Shown: one piece after another, positions 15,578-22,652 of the stretch
Layout of the letters: the number at the start of each line of letters is the position of its first letter
How positions within the stretch are numbered: position 1 is the first letter of the stretch
DNA from: Lachnospiraceae bacterium UBA2864
GTDB taxonomy: Bacteria > Bacillota > Clostridia > Lachnospirales > Lachnospiraceae
NCBI GenBank assembly: GCA_002350525.1
Contig: DEFA01000024.1
Coordinates: 1 to 38,573, forward strand
Length of the DNA: 38,573 bases
Direction of reading: 5' to 3'
Notes under the pieces: generated by a model
The model's database searches: none
Seen by the model: only the letters and a program-made list of their open reading frames with translations
Told to the model about the DNA's origin: nothing
Translations under genes and position numbers: made by a program

Positions 15578-17113
15578 ATGAAGCGATTTAACAGATTAAC
15601 CGGTTCCGTGCTTATAGGGGCGATGATGCTTGGAGTGGCGGGCTGTGGAAAGCAGAATCTTGATACGATAGATGATTATGGTTCGACTTCGGGAGGGACA
15701 GTATTTTCTGAAGAAGGAAGTACAGTAACGGTCGGTGATGGAGATTTGGGTGAGTCTATCGCGGAGTTGGGGGCAGAACCTGCAACAGATGAATTTGGAC
15801 AAATATACTTTGATGAATGTGTCGATGAATTTCAGGTCGGAAGTGCAAAGGTGACTCGGGACATTAAGGATTACGGCTGGAGTCAGATGGAAATGCCGGT
15901 GTTTACAGCGGAAAGAGTAACAGCAGAGACTTTCGATGCGGATGGGTATGCGAAAAAACTCTTTGGAAATACGGCAAAAAAGCTTTCCGAAAAACCGAGA
16001 CCGACTGAAAATTACAGGAAATGGTATGAGTATGGATTTGAGGGGACATTAGAGTATTCCGATGAAGAATATTGGAAGATGATAGATGAGGCAGAAGATA
16101 TATGGTATGCATATGAGGGATTATTTGAGGGAAAAGAATACTATCTGCTTGCAACCTTTGAAAGCGAAACATATATGGCATCTCTCAAGATGTTTCCAAA
16201 AGATGCGGGAAGTATAATTGGGGAAACAGCTCTTCCGTATATGACGAGATATGATCCTGCATATTTTGAAATGCCGGATGTCAACTCCGGAGGATCATAT
16301 GTCATGTTGCCGGACAGAATAGGCTATGTTCAGGAAAACGGAGAGTTGATCATGGCAACCTCAGGAGAACTGCAGGAATCTGAAATACCGCAGGAATTAA
16401 ACAAAAAGTCCAATCGATGCACTCTTTCGGATTCACAGTTGGAAAATCGTGCCAGAGACCTTTTTGAAGGAACACTTGGAATAAATATAAGTCAGTTTCC
16501 TGTTGATGTAAACTGCAGCGATCAGTATATGATAAATATGATTGAAGAATCTGCTAATAATACAGCTTCTGAAGAAGCAGAAGGTGGAGAATATCTGACT
16601 GAAGACGCTAAGGTCGAACTGGTATTTACGGAACGGAATAATTTTCCGAATATTAATTATGATACGGCAGTTGTTGATGGTTACTCCGTAGAGATTATTC
16701 CTGCCATAAACAATCTTTCTCTGCCGCATGCATTCAGCGACTATGGAAACAGCATGGGTCATATTGATATAGCAGAGGAGGGGATAGTCGGATTTGAGTA
16801 TAGTTGGAGATACGAGTTTAAAGAAACATTGGAAAATGATTCGGTTCTTCTGGATTTTAAAGGTGTTATGGCATGTATGAAACGTGCTTTGGAAGAGGGC
16901 GAAGAATTCGCAAATCTTGGAGTGACCGGTATGGCTTTCGATGATATGTATTACACTTATAGTCCGATTTTTTCGGCTGAGGATTTTAATAAGGTGACTT
17001 TTGTACCGGCGGTAAATTTTATGGGAATAAATAATGGTATCAGCAATTACGGATTAACACTTAATGCGATTGACGGAAGTGTTATATCGGAAGGGAAAGC
17101 GTTAGAATTTTAA
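15578..17113 (+). CDS. Exported lipoprotein, paralogue 2
   Basis: 511 residues; ATG preceded by CGGAGGAT. Type II signal peptide with lipobox VAGC (Cys24). The mature N-terminus has a DDYG motif like the EEYGGE and DEYGGE of its paralogues, then an acidic linker. Shared blocks in the same order as the 17183 gene: KSNRCTLSDSQL, ELVFTE, VDGYSVEI, IAEEGIVGFEYSWRYEF, FDDMYYTY, FVPAVNF and LNAIDGS. Function unknown; a membrane-anchored extracytoplasmic protein. It lies 69 bp before the next paralogue and probably shares its transcript. The 30-bp tandem units upstream suggest regulated expression. Confidence 0.83.
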   Translation: MKRFNRLTGSVLIGAMMLGVAGCGKQNLDTIDDYGSTSGGTVFSEEGSTVTVGDGDLGESIAELGAEPATDEFGQIYFDECVDEFQVGSAKVTRDIKDYGWSQMEMPVFTAERVTAETFDADGYAKKLFGNTAKKLSEKPRPTENYRKWYEYGFEGTLEYSDEEYWKMIDEAEDIWYAYEGLFEGKEYYLLATFESETYMASLKMFPKDAGSIIGETALPYMTRYDPAYFEMPDVNSGGSYVMLPDRIGYVQENGELIMATSGELQESEIPQELNKKSNRCTLSDSQLENRARDLFEGTLGINISQFPVDVNCSDQYMINMIEESANNTASEEAEGGEYLTEDAKVELVFTERNNFPNINYDTAVVDGYSVEIIPAINNLSLPHAFSDYGNSMGHIDIAEEGIVGFEYSWRYEFKETLENDSVLLDFKGVMACMKRALEEGEEFANLGVTGMAFDDMYYTYSPIFSAEDFNKVTFVPAVNFMGINNGISNYGLTLNAIDGSVISEGKALEF

Positions 17114-17182
17114 TGTGCATGATAAGGTTAAATGCATTGAAGATGTGAGATAAATTATGTGATAGGAACAGGAGGGAATGAT

Positions 17183-18682
17183 GTGAGGAGATTTCTAAGT
17201 ATTATGCTGTCTGCTGCCATGGTCATATCATTCTATGGATGCGGAAACAAAGAAAGTAAGCCCATAGTGGATGAATACGGCGGTGAGATGGGGGAGACAG
17301 CTGTAACGGAATATCCGGGAGCTGTGGCAGTTAATTCCGGAGAAGAAAAATCTGATATGGCCAAAAGACTTGGAGTAGAGAAACTGGAATATACTGACAG
17401 CTTTGATGTAAGCGGATTACCTGTGAGTATACATCTGGATGCACCGCTTCCGGAGGTAGGTGTTCTTCCGAGTTATAAAATCTCGGATATGACAGAAGCC
17501 CGTATAGATGAGGCGAAAATTGCAAGTAAGGTTTTCGAAGACGGATGGCGAGCACTGACCGGAGAAGAATTGTTTCGTATAGAAATGAGCGAGTTTTCCG
17601 ATGAACAGATAGAGGATCTGCTTGCCGGGAAAGTGATAGAACAGTATGAAGGAGATAAACTTGTCGGGACGGTTCAGCTTCCGCAGGATTATAATCCTTC
17701 GGATTCGGGACATATGTATATCGGAAAATGCGGTGGAACAGACTGTATGCTTAGTTTTTCCTATTTTGATGGTGTATGCATCCGTCTTGAACCGGTAAAT
17801 CCCGGAGATTTCATCAAAGAGGGCAGCCTAAATTACATGAATGTATATGACCCGGCTTATTTTGATATACCGGATGGTTTCTGGACCAAGGAAGGAATAT
17901 ATGTTTCAAATTATAATCTGAATATAGGGTTTGATGAAAATGGAAATGTATTAACAATCTCATCGGAAAATGCAATGGATTATGATATTGCGCATAATAT
18001 GAGTGATAAACCAAACAGGTGTCGGAAGAGTGATGACGAGCTTATGAACGAAGCAGAGCACTTCTTGGACAAAGCTTTGGGAATCACTATGCCGGAAGGT
18101 ACACTCACATTTTACGGAAATCTGTTTGCCGGAGAAAATATTGATTATGAGAAGTCAGGTATCGAAAAAAAGAAATATAAAAAAGAACTGGTATTTACGA
18201 CAACGGATACATATCCGGTAATAGATTTCAATACATCCGTAAGAGACGGATATGAGATTGCGATAGATAATACTATAGCGGGAATTGAGCCTTATCTGGG
18301 ACGACCGTATCAATATGAAGAGGTGATGAATACGGGAGCTATCGATATAACAGAAGAGGGAGTGATAGGTTTTAACTATAACTGGAAGTATTGTTTTGAA
18401 GAGGAATTATCTCATGACAGTGAACTTCTGAAGTTTGAAAAAGTGATGGAATGTTTTGAAGAAGGGCTTAAAGATAATGTCATGATGAGTGATTATGTGT
18501 CAGCGAAGCTGTCTTTTAATGATATATATCTTACATATGTTGTGGTAGACGGTTCGGGAGAAAAGGCTTATGTTCCGGCCTGGTCATTTGTAGGATATAG
18601 TAACGGGACACCTAAATTACTGGTTTATATAAATGCACTCGACGGAAGTTTTGTGAGTGCGGAAAAACCGGATGTAAGATAA
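17183..18682 (+). CDS. Exported lipoprotein, paralogue 3
   Basis: 499 residues from GTG 17183, which has GGAGGG six bases upstream and gives a normal lipoprotein signal (MRRFLSIMLSAAM..., lipobox FYGC); a GTG at 17159 would add eight odd residues. DEYGGEMGETAVTE after the lipobox matches the paralogue at 7143 (EYGGE...ETTAVTE). Later blocks NRCRKSDDEL, ITEEGVIGFNYNWKYCFEE, FNDIYLTY, VPAWSF and INALDGS match the 15578 gene closely. Function unknown. Probably cotranscribed with 15578. The gene ends six bases before the convergent small exported protein gene, with no clear terminator between. Confidence 0.83.
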   Translation: MRRFLSIMLSAAMVISFYGCGNKESKPIVDEYGGEMGETAVTEYPGAVAVNSGEEKSDMAKRLGVEKLEYTDSFDVSGLPVSIHLDAPLPEVGVLPSYKISDMTEARIDEAKIASKVFEDGWRALTGEELFRIEMSEFSDEQIEDLLAGKVIEQYEGDKLVGTVQLPQDYNPSDSGHMYIGKCGGTDCMLSFSYFDGVCIRLEPVNPGDFIKEGSLNYMNVYDPAYFDIPDGFWTKEGIYVSNYNLNIGFDENGNVLTISSENAMDYDIAHNMSDKPNRCRKSDDELMNEAEHFLDKALGITMPEGTLTFYGNLFAGENIDYEKSGIEKKKYKKELVFTTTDTYPVIDFNTSVRDGYEIAIDNTIAGIEPYLGRPYQYEEVMNTGAIDITEEGVIGFNYNWKYCFEEELSHDSELLKFEKVMECFEEGLKDNVMMSDYVSAKLSFNDIYLTYVVVDGSGEKAYVPAWSFVGYSNGTPKLLVYINALDGSFVSAEKPDVR

Positions 18683-18688
18683 CCCGGA

Positions 18689-19231
18689 TTATTTTGTAAA
18701 ATCATACTCAATGGCATTTGGGTCCAGATGAGTTCCACCTTCTGTAATATAATATGTTTTTTCTTCTGTGCCGTCGTATTTTGTGAAGGTCACCTTCCAG
18801 AATATGGCGGCATAAGTTTTGAATGTTGTATCTACGGCCTTGTATGGAGTGGCATACCATGAGTACCATTTTTGATAATAAGAGGTGACAGAATAATCAT
18901 AAGTAGTCGCTATCTCGTATTCGGTAAAATTGCATTCACTTGGCTGGGCAGGCGAGATTATGCTGTCCCAGGTTCCGTATATAAGAGACAGACACTGGCC
19001 TTCCGTAAGCTGACGGGAGGCATTTTTTACGATGGCTTCAGAAGGACCTGAATAGTAATCGGTGGGAACAGGAGTTACTATACCTTCTCTGGCATAAGCC
19101 TGAGTAGAGAGTATATGTCCGGGCACTATAAGAGCACCGGCAATCACAGCACCTGTAACAGCCAGAAGCAGAGTGGATATGATAATGCTTCTTACAGACA
19201 TTTTTCCTTTTTTCAGAGTTTTCTTTTTCAT
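18689..19231 (-). CDS. Small exported or membrane-anchored protein of the two-component operon
   Basis: 180 residues. Lys-rich N-terminus, hydrophobic segment at about 14-36 and an Ala-Tyr-Ala region that could be a signal-peptidase site; no lipobox Cys. The exported part is rich in Tyr, Thr and Trp (TTYDYSVTSYYQKWYSWYATP) and ends in beta-like segments. Not recognised. It is the last gene of the leftward operon, 55 bp after the sensor kinase, so a role in sensing or in modulating the kinase or efflux complex is plausible but unproven. A CGATTCCTG direct repeat (about 19241 and 19262) lies before it. Confidence 0.7.
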   Translation of the reverse strand: MKKKTLKKGKMSVRSIIISTLLLAVTGAVIAGALIVPGHILSTQAYAREGIVTPVPTDYYSGPSEAIVKNASRQLTEGQCLSLIYGTWDSIISPAQPSECNFTEYEIATTYDYSVTSYYQKWYSWYATPYKAVDTTFKTYAAIFWKVTFTKYDGTEEKTYYITEGGTHLDPNAIEYDFTK

Positions 19232-19286
19232 AAATTATCCCGATTCCTGTAATTAACTTTTCGATTCCTGCAATAAAAGAAGAGGT

Positions 19287-20726
19287 CTATTCCTCGATTC
19301 TGAGCTTTACCGTAATTCTTGTTCCTTCGCCCTGTTTACTGGTCAGGTTGAGGTCGGCATCATGTCTCTTTAAGATTATAGAGACAAGGGACATTCCGAG
19401 ACCGGCACCTCCGGCGGCTCGCGTTCTTGATTTATCAACCATAAAGAATTCATCGAAGATTTTCTTCTGATTTTCTTCGGATATTCCGATACCATGATCC
19501 TGTACTGTGAATTCATACAGTCCGTCAACCACTTTTCCCGTGAATTCAATTGAGTCTCCTGATTTGGATGCTTTACGGGCATTGTCTAACAGGTTGATGA
19601 ATACGGTTTTGAGAAGCTCAGGGTCACCCATAAGGATTGCCGGCTCAAAGTCGGTTTCAAGTTTTATGCCGGATTTCTCGAGAAGAGGAGTGATACTGGT
19701 GATGATACTGTTGGCGAGAACATTTGCAGGTATCTGTCTTATATCTATTGGATGATCCTTAAGATACAATAGGTCAAAGAGCTTCATAGACATGGACTCG
19801 AGGCGCTTTCCTTCCGAGAAGATATAGTTAAGCGCATCCTGCTGTTCTTCTCTGGAAAGATCAACGGATCGGAGAGTATCAGCATAGCCTATGATACTTG
19901 TCATAGGAGTTTTTATCTCATGGGTGAAGTCCGCTACGAACTGTTCCCTGCGGTGAATCATATCATTTAATTCTTCTACACGGGCTTCAACCGAATCAGC
20001 CATGGAGTTAAATCTGTTGGACAGATGTCCGACTTCATCTCCGGTCTTTATACTCGATCTTACTGAGTAATCTCCTTCGGCGAAAGAATCCGTGGTATCA
20101 CTCAGTTTTTCAAGAGGCCGTGTAAGAAGACGGCTGAATATATAGAGCAGAAGAGCTGCGGAAGATATGATGATAATGGTTATTCTTCTGTAGTCCGTGA
20201 TGCTTTTGTCAAGAAGAGACTTAAGCTCGGTTATATCTCTTCTGGTGATAATGTTGAGATTCTTTTCATTTATGGAACTGAAGGAAGTTACGTAAAGGAA
20301 AATGTTTTCGGCTTCCTCTTTGATAAGATAGTTCTTACGTGTTTCATCCGAAAATTTGAAAAGCTCTTCGGGGACAGCGACGTCGGGATCGGAGACAACG
20401 TGATTTCCGGAGAAGGCTCCTTCGCTTACATAGATATATTTATCGGCATAACGTATAAGAAGTGCTTCCTCACCTGAAACCATTCCGCTATATACCTGAT
20501 CGCATATTGATGGAAGCATGGTATTGATTACCTGCTTACGGTTTATGACATCGAGCAGTGAATATTCGATGGAGGATTGAACCAGATTATTTTCCGTAAC
20601 GGCGGATTTAATCTCGGAATTGATCGCAAGGTTATAACTTCTCTCCATAAGAAGATAGCCCACTATCCCCAGAGTGAGCGAGAGAAGAATAATATTAATG
20701 ATTATAACCTTGTATCTGAATTTCAT
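19287..20726 (-). CDS. Two-component sensor histidine kinase
   Basis: 479 residues. TM1 about 6-26, extracytoplasmic sensor about 27-180, TM2 about 182-200, HAMP about 200-252 (RPLEKLSD...GDYSVRS), HisKA with phospho-acceptor H269 in DFTHEIKTPM, and a HATPase domain with N box NLLDNARKAS, G1 DHGIGIS and G2 GGAGLGMSL. All catalytic elements are present. It pairs with the response regulator 36 bp upstream in the same operon. Signal unknown; the adjacent efflux operon suggests a toxic compound or envelope stress. Confidence 0.93.
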   Translation of the reverse strand: MKFRYKVIIINIILLSLTLGIVGYLLMERSYNLAINSEIKSAVTENNLVQSSIEYSLLDVINRKQVINTMLPSICDQVYSGMVSGEEALLIRYADKYIYVSEGAFSGNHVVSDPDVAVPEELFKFSDETRKNYLIKEEAENIFLYVTSFSSINEKNLNIITRRDITELKSLLDKSITDYRRITIIIISSAALLLYIFSRLLTRPLEKLSDTTDSFAEGDYSVRSSIKTGDEVGHLSNRFNSMADSVEARVEELNDMIHRREQFVADFTHEIKTPMTSIIGYADTLRSVDLSREEQQDALNYIFSEGKRLESMSMKLFDLLYLKDHPIDIRQIPANVLANSIITSITPLLEKSGIKLETDFEPAILMGDPELLKTVFINLLDNARKASKSGDSIEFTGKVVDGLYEFTVQDHGIGISEENQKKIFDEFFMVDKSRTRAAGGAGLGMSLVSIILKRHDADLNLTSKQGEGTRITVKLRIEE

Positions 20727-20762
20727 AGTTTGATTCCGATGTGTAATTTATTGTGGGATGAT

Positions 20763-21416
20763 TTAATCTATAAGTCTGTAACCTGTATTGTAAACCGACT
20801 TCAGAGTATCTTTCAGTCCGAGCTTACGGCGAAGTCTCTGAACATGAAGATCCAGAGTTCTTGTATCGCCCATCCAGTCTGTTTCCCATATGCTTTCATA
20901 GAGACGGTCACGATAAAGCGTGATATTTATATTTCTGATAAACATTACAAGAAGATCGAATTCCTTAGGAGTCAGTACAACCGGATTTCCGTCAAGAGTA
21001 ACGGTTCTGTTGTCGATATCCGCTTCGATATTCTTATAATGCAGCTTGGAATCAGCTTTGTTATAACGGCGCATAACTATATTGATCCTTGCCAGAAGTT
21101 CGACTATCTCAAAAGGCTTTATAAGATAATCTTCGGCACCCGATGTGAGTCCGCGCATTCTGTCATCAAGGGACGCTTTGGCGGTTATAAAGATAACAGG
21201 GATACCCATAGGACGGATATATTCCATCAGTTCATAGCCGTTGATCTCCGGAAGCATTATGTCCAGGAGAATCAGATCAAATGTATGGTCAACCAGTATG
21301 TCAGCCGCTGATTTACCGTCATAAAGGGCGGTGCAGTCATAGCCGGCTTTTTTCAGGTTAAGACATATCAGGTTTGATATCGGTCGTTCGTCTTCCACAA
21401 CAAGTACTTTAAGCAT
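20763..21416 (-). CDS. OmpR/PhoB-family response regulator
   Basis: 217 residues. Receiver domain 1-115 with the acidic pair E8/D9, phospho-acceptor D52 (LILLDIMLP), T78 and K100 (YLIKPF). C-terminal winged-helix domain about 120-217 with the VLTPKEFDLLVMF block and the RTLDLHVQRLRRKLG recognition helix. TGGAGG precedes the ATG. First gene of the leftward operon and divergent from the efflux operon, whose control region carries phased direct repeats of the kind this family binds. Very likely the direct regulator of both operons. Confidence 0.94.
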   Translation of the reverse strand: MLKVLVVEDERPISNLICLNLKKAGYDCTALYDGKSAADILVDHTFDLILLDIMLPEINGYELMEYIRPMGIPVIFITAKASLDDRMRGLTSGAEDYLIKPFEIVELLARINIVMRRYNKADSKLHYKNIEADIDNRTVTLDGNPVVLTPKEFDLLVMFIRNINITLYRDRLYESIWETDWMGDTRTLDLHVQRLRRKLGLKDTLKSVYNTGYRLID

Positions 21417-21462
21417 TTCTTACGCCTCCACATTGAAAAATCATGCTTTTTGCACTTCTATG

Positions 21463-21492
21463 ATTGTATCATAAAACTTAAATGCATCTCAA
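21463..21492 (-). promoter_or_regulatory. Promoter of the response-regulator operon
   Basis: On the - strand TTGAGA (21492-21487), 18-bp spacer and TACAAT (21468-21463), which extends to TGATACAAT, an extended -10. Confidence 0.6.
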
Positions 21493-21500
21493 TTGTATCT
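21481..21500 (-). promoter_or_regulatory. GATRCA box of the response-regulator promoter
   Basis: Read on the - strand this contains GATACAATTGAGATGCATT: half-sites GATACA and GATGCA 11 bp apart, 16 of 19 positions equal to the + strand box at 21555. It overlaps the -35 and ends about 12 bases upstream of the -10, the usual place for an OmpR-family activator. Suggests autoregulation. Confidence 0.55.
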
Positions 21501-21534
21501 TATATATATATTTATTCATATAATTTTAAGAAAA

Positions 21535-21579
21535 GATACATTTTGATGTTTTTTGATACAATTTTGATGCAATTTGATG
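21535..21579 (+). promoter_or_regulatory. Five phased GAT repeats upstream of the efflux operon
   Basis: GATA/GATG at 21535, 21545, 21555, 21566 and 21576, spaced 10, 10, 11 and 10 bp, so all on one DNA face. The best pair, GATACAATTTTGATGCAATT (21555-21574), matches the boxes at 21481-21500 (-) and 7063-7082. A weak -10 (CATACT, 21581-21586) follows, consistent with activator dependence. Confidence 0.6.
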
Positions 21580-21626
21580 GCATACTACGAGAGGATAAAA
21601 ACTTGGGATAGCAGGGGCTATTGATT

Positions 21627-22652
21627 ATGAAAAAGAATTGTTTTAGAAAAATTAATATGTTATGTACAGCAGCCGTTATGATAGGCTCTCTTTCGGGTTG
21701 TGGGGGACCATCGGAGGATCCGCTGGTTGAGGCAATCGAACCTACATATATTATTGCGGATGCTGAAACCATAGAAGTTCAGAGAGGAAATATAAAGCCG
21801 ATCTACGATTCGCGTCTTGAACTTCTGAATTATGACAAGAAGTCATACAGATATTCTCAGGCACAGTACACGGAACTGGTCCAGAATTATAAGCTTGAAG
21901 TGGATAAGGTAAATGTTAAGGTCGGACAGCGTGTTAATCCCGGAGATATTATGGTTACATTTCACTCGGAGGTCCTTGATAAAGAGATAGAAGATAACCA
22001 GGAGAAGATAACGGAAGCAGGACTTGAGATAGAGCATCTTCAGAGACTTCGAAATATAGATCCCGAAACTGATTATTCCGAAGATATAGCAAAGCTTAAC
22101 AGAGATATCAACGCATGTAAGATGCATATATCGGATATCCAGAGTTCATATGACAAGATGAATCTTGTTGCTACGGACAGCGGAACAGTAAGCTTTGTGA
22201 ATTCTATAGTAACCAACGGTTATGTGGTTCCGGATAAGGACCTGATAAATGTAGTATCGGATGATGGTTACTATGTCGTAGATGAATCGGATATATATGA
22301 TTTTAAACCGGGTCAGACCTTCACGGCAGAAACGGGAACAAGTACCTGTGAGGTAGAGGTTGCCGAACCGCCTGAAGGAGCTATGAGCGGAAAGGTATAT
22401 TTTAAACCGAAGGCGGCTGAGGGACAGCTGCTTGATAAGACACTTTATCTTAAGTTTGAACTTCCGGAACTTAACGATGTTGTGTATGTAAACAAGTATG
22501 CGGTAGTTGATAAAGACGGTACGTATTTTGTATATATTTTAGGCGATCAGGGCCTTTTCAGTGTTGAGGAGGTTAAGATCGGTGAATCGGTTGAGAACGA
22601 TATTATTATTAAGGAGGGGCTAGAAGGCGGTGAAATTGTTCAGGTTTTCTAA
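21627..22652 (+). CDS. Lipoprotein membrane-fusion (adaptor) protein of ABC efflux system
   Basis: 341 residues from ATG 21627 (AGGGG nine bases upstream; a TTG at 21621 is less likely). Signal peptide with lipobox LSGC. The mature part has HlyD/MacA adaptor organisation: a lipoyl-like half (VNVKVGQRVNPGDIMVTF), a helical hairpin (EIEDNQEKITEAGLEIEHLQ...CKMHISDIQ), the second lipoyl half (ATDSGTVSFV), a beta-barrel and a C-terminal membrane-proximal segment (VKIGESVENDIIIKEGLEGGEIVQVF). It should sit on the outer face of the membrane and gate substrates to the permease. First gene of the operon; its end overlaps the next gene by 23 bp. Confidence 0.88.
   Translation: MKKNCFRKINMLCTAAVMIGSLSGCGGPSEDPLVEAIEPTYIIADAETIEVQRGNIKPIYDSRLELLNYDKKSYRYSQAQYTELVQNYKLEVDKVNVKVGQRVNPGDIMVTFHSEVLDKEIEDNQEKITEAGLEIEHLQRLRNIDPETDYSEDIAKLNRDINACKMHISDIQSSYDKMNLVATDSGTVSFVNSIVTNGYVVPDKDLINVVSDDGYYVVDESDIYDFKPGQTFTAETGTSTCEVEVAEPPEGAMSGKVYFKPKAAEGQLLDKTLYLKFELPELNDVVYVNKYAVVDKDGTYFVYILGDQGLFSVEEVKIGESVENDIIIKEGLEGGEIVQVF

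Noticed and set aside
20577..21311. 244-codon open frame on the + strand
   Set aside because: Lies antisense to the kinase and response regulator, with residue composition typical of a shadow frame and no ribosome site.
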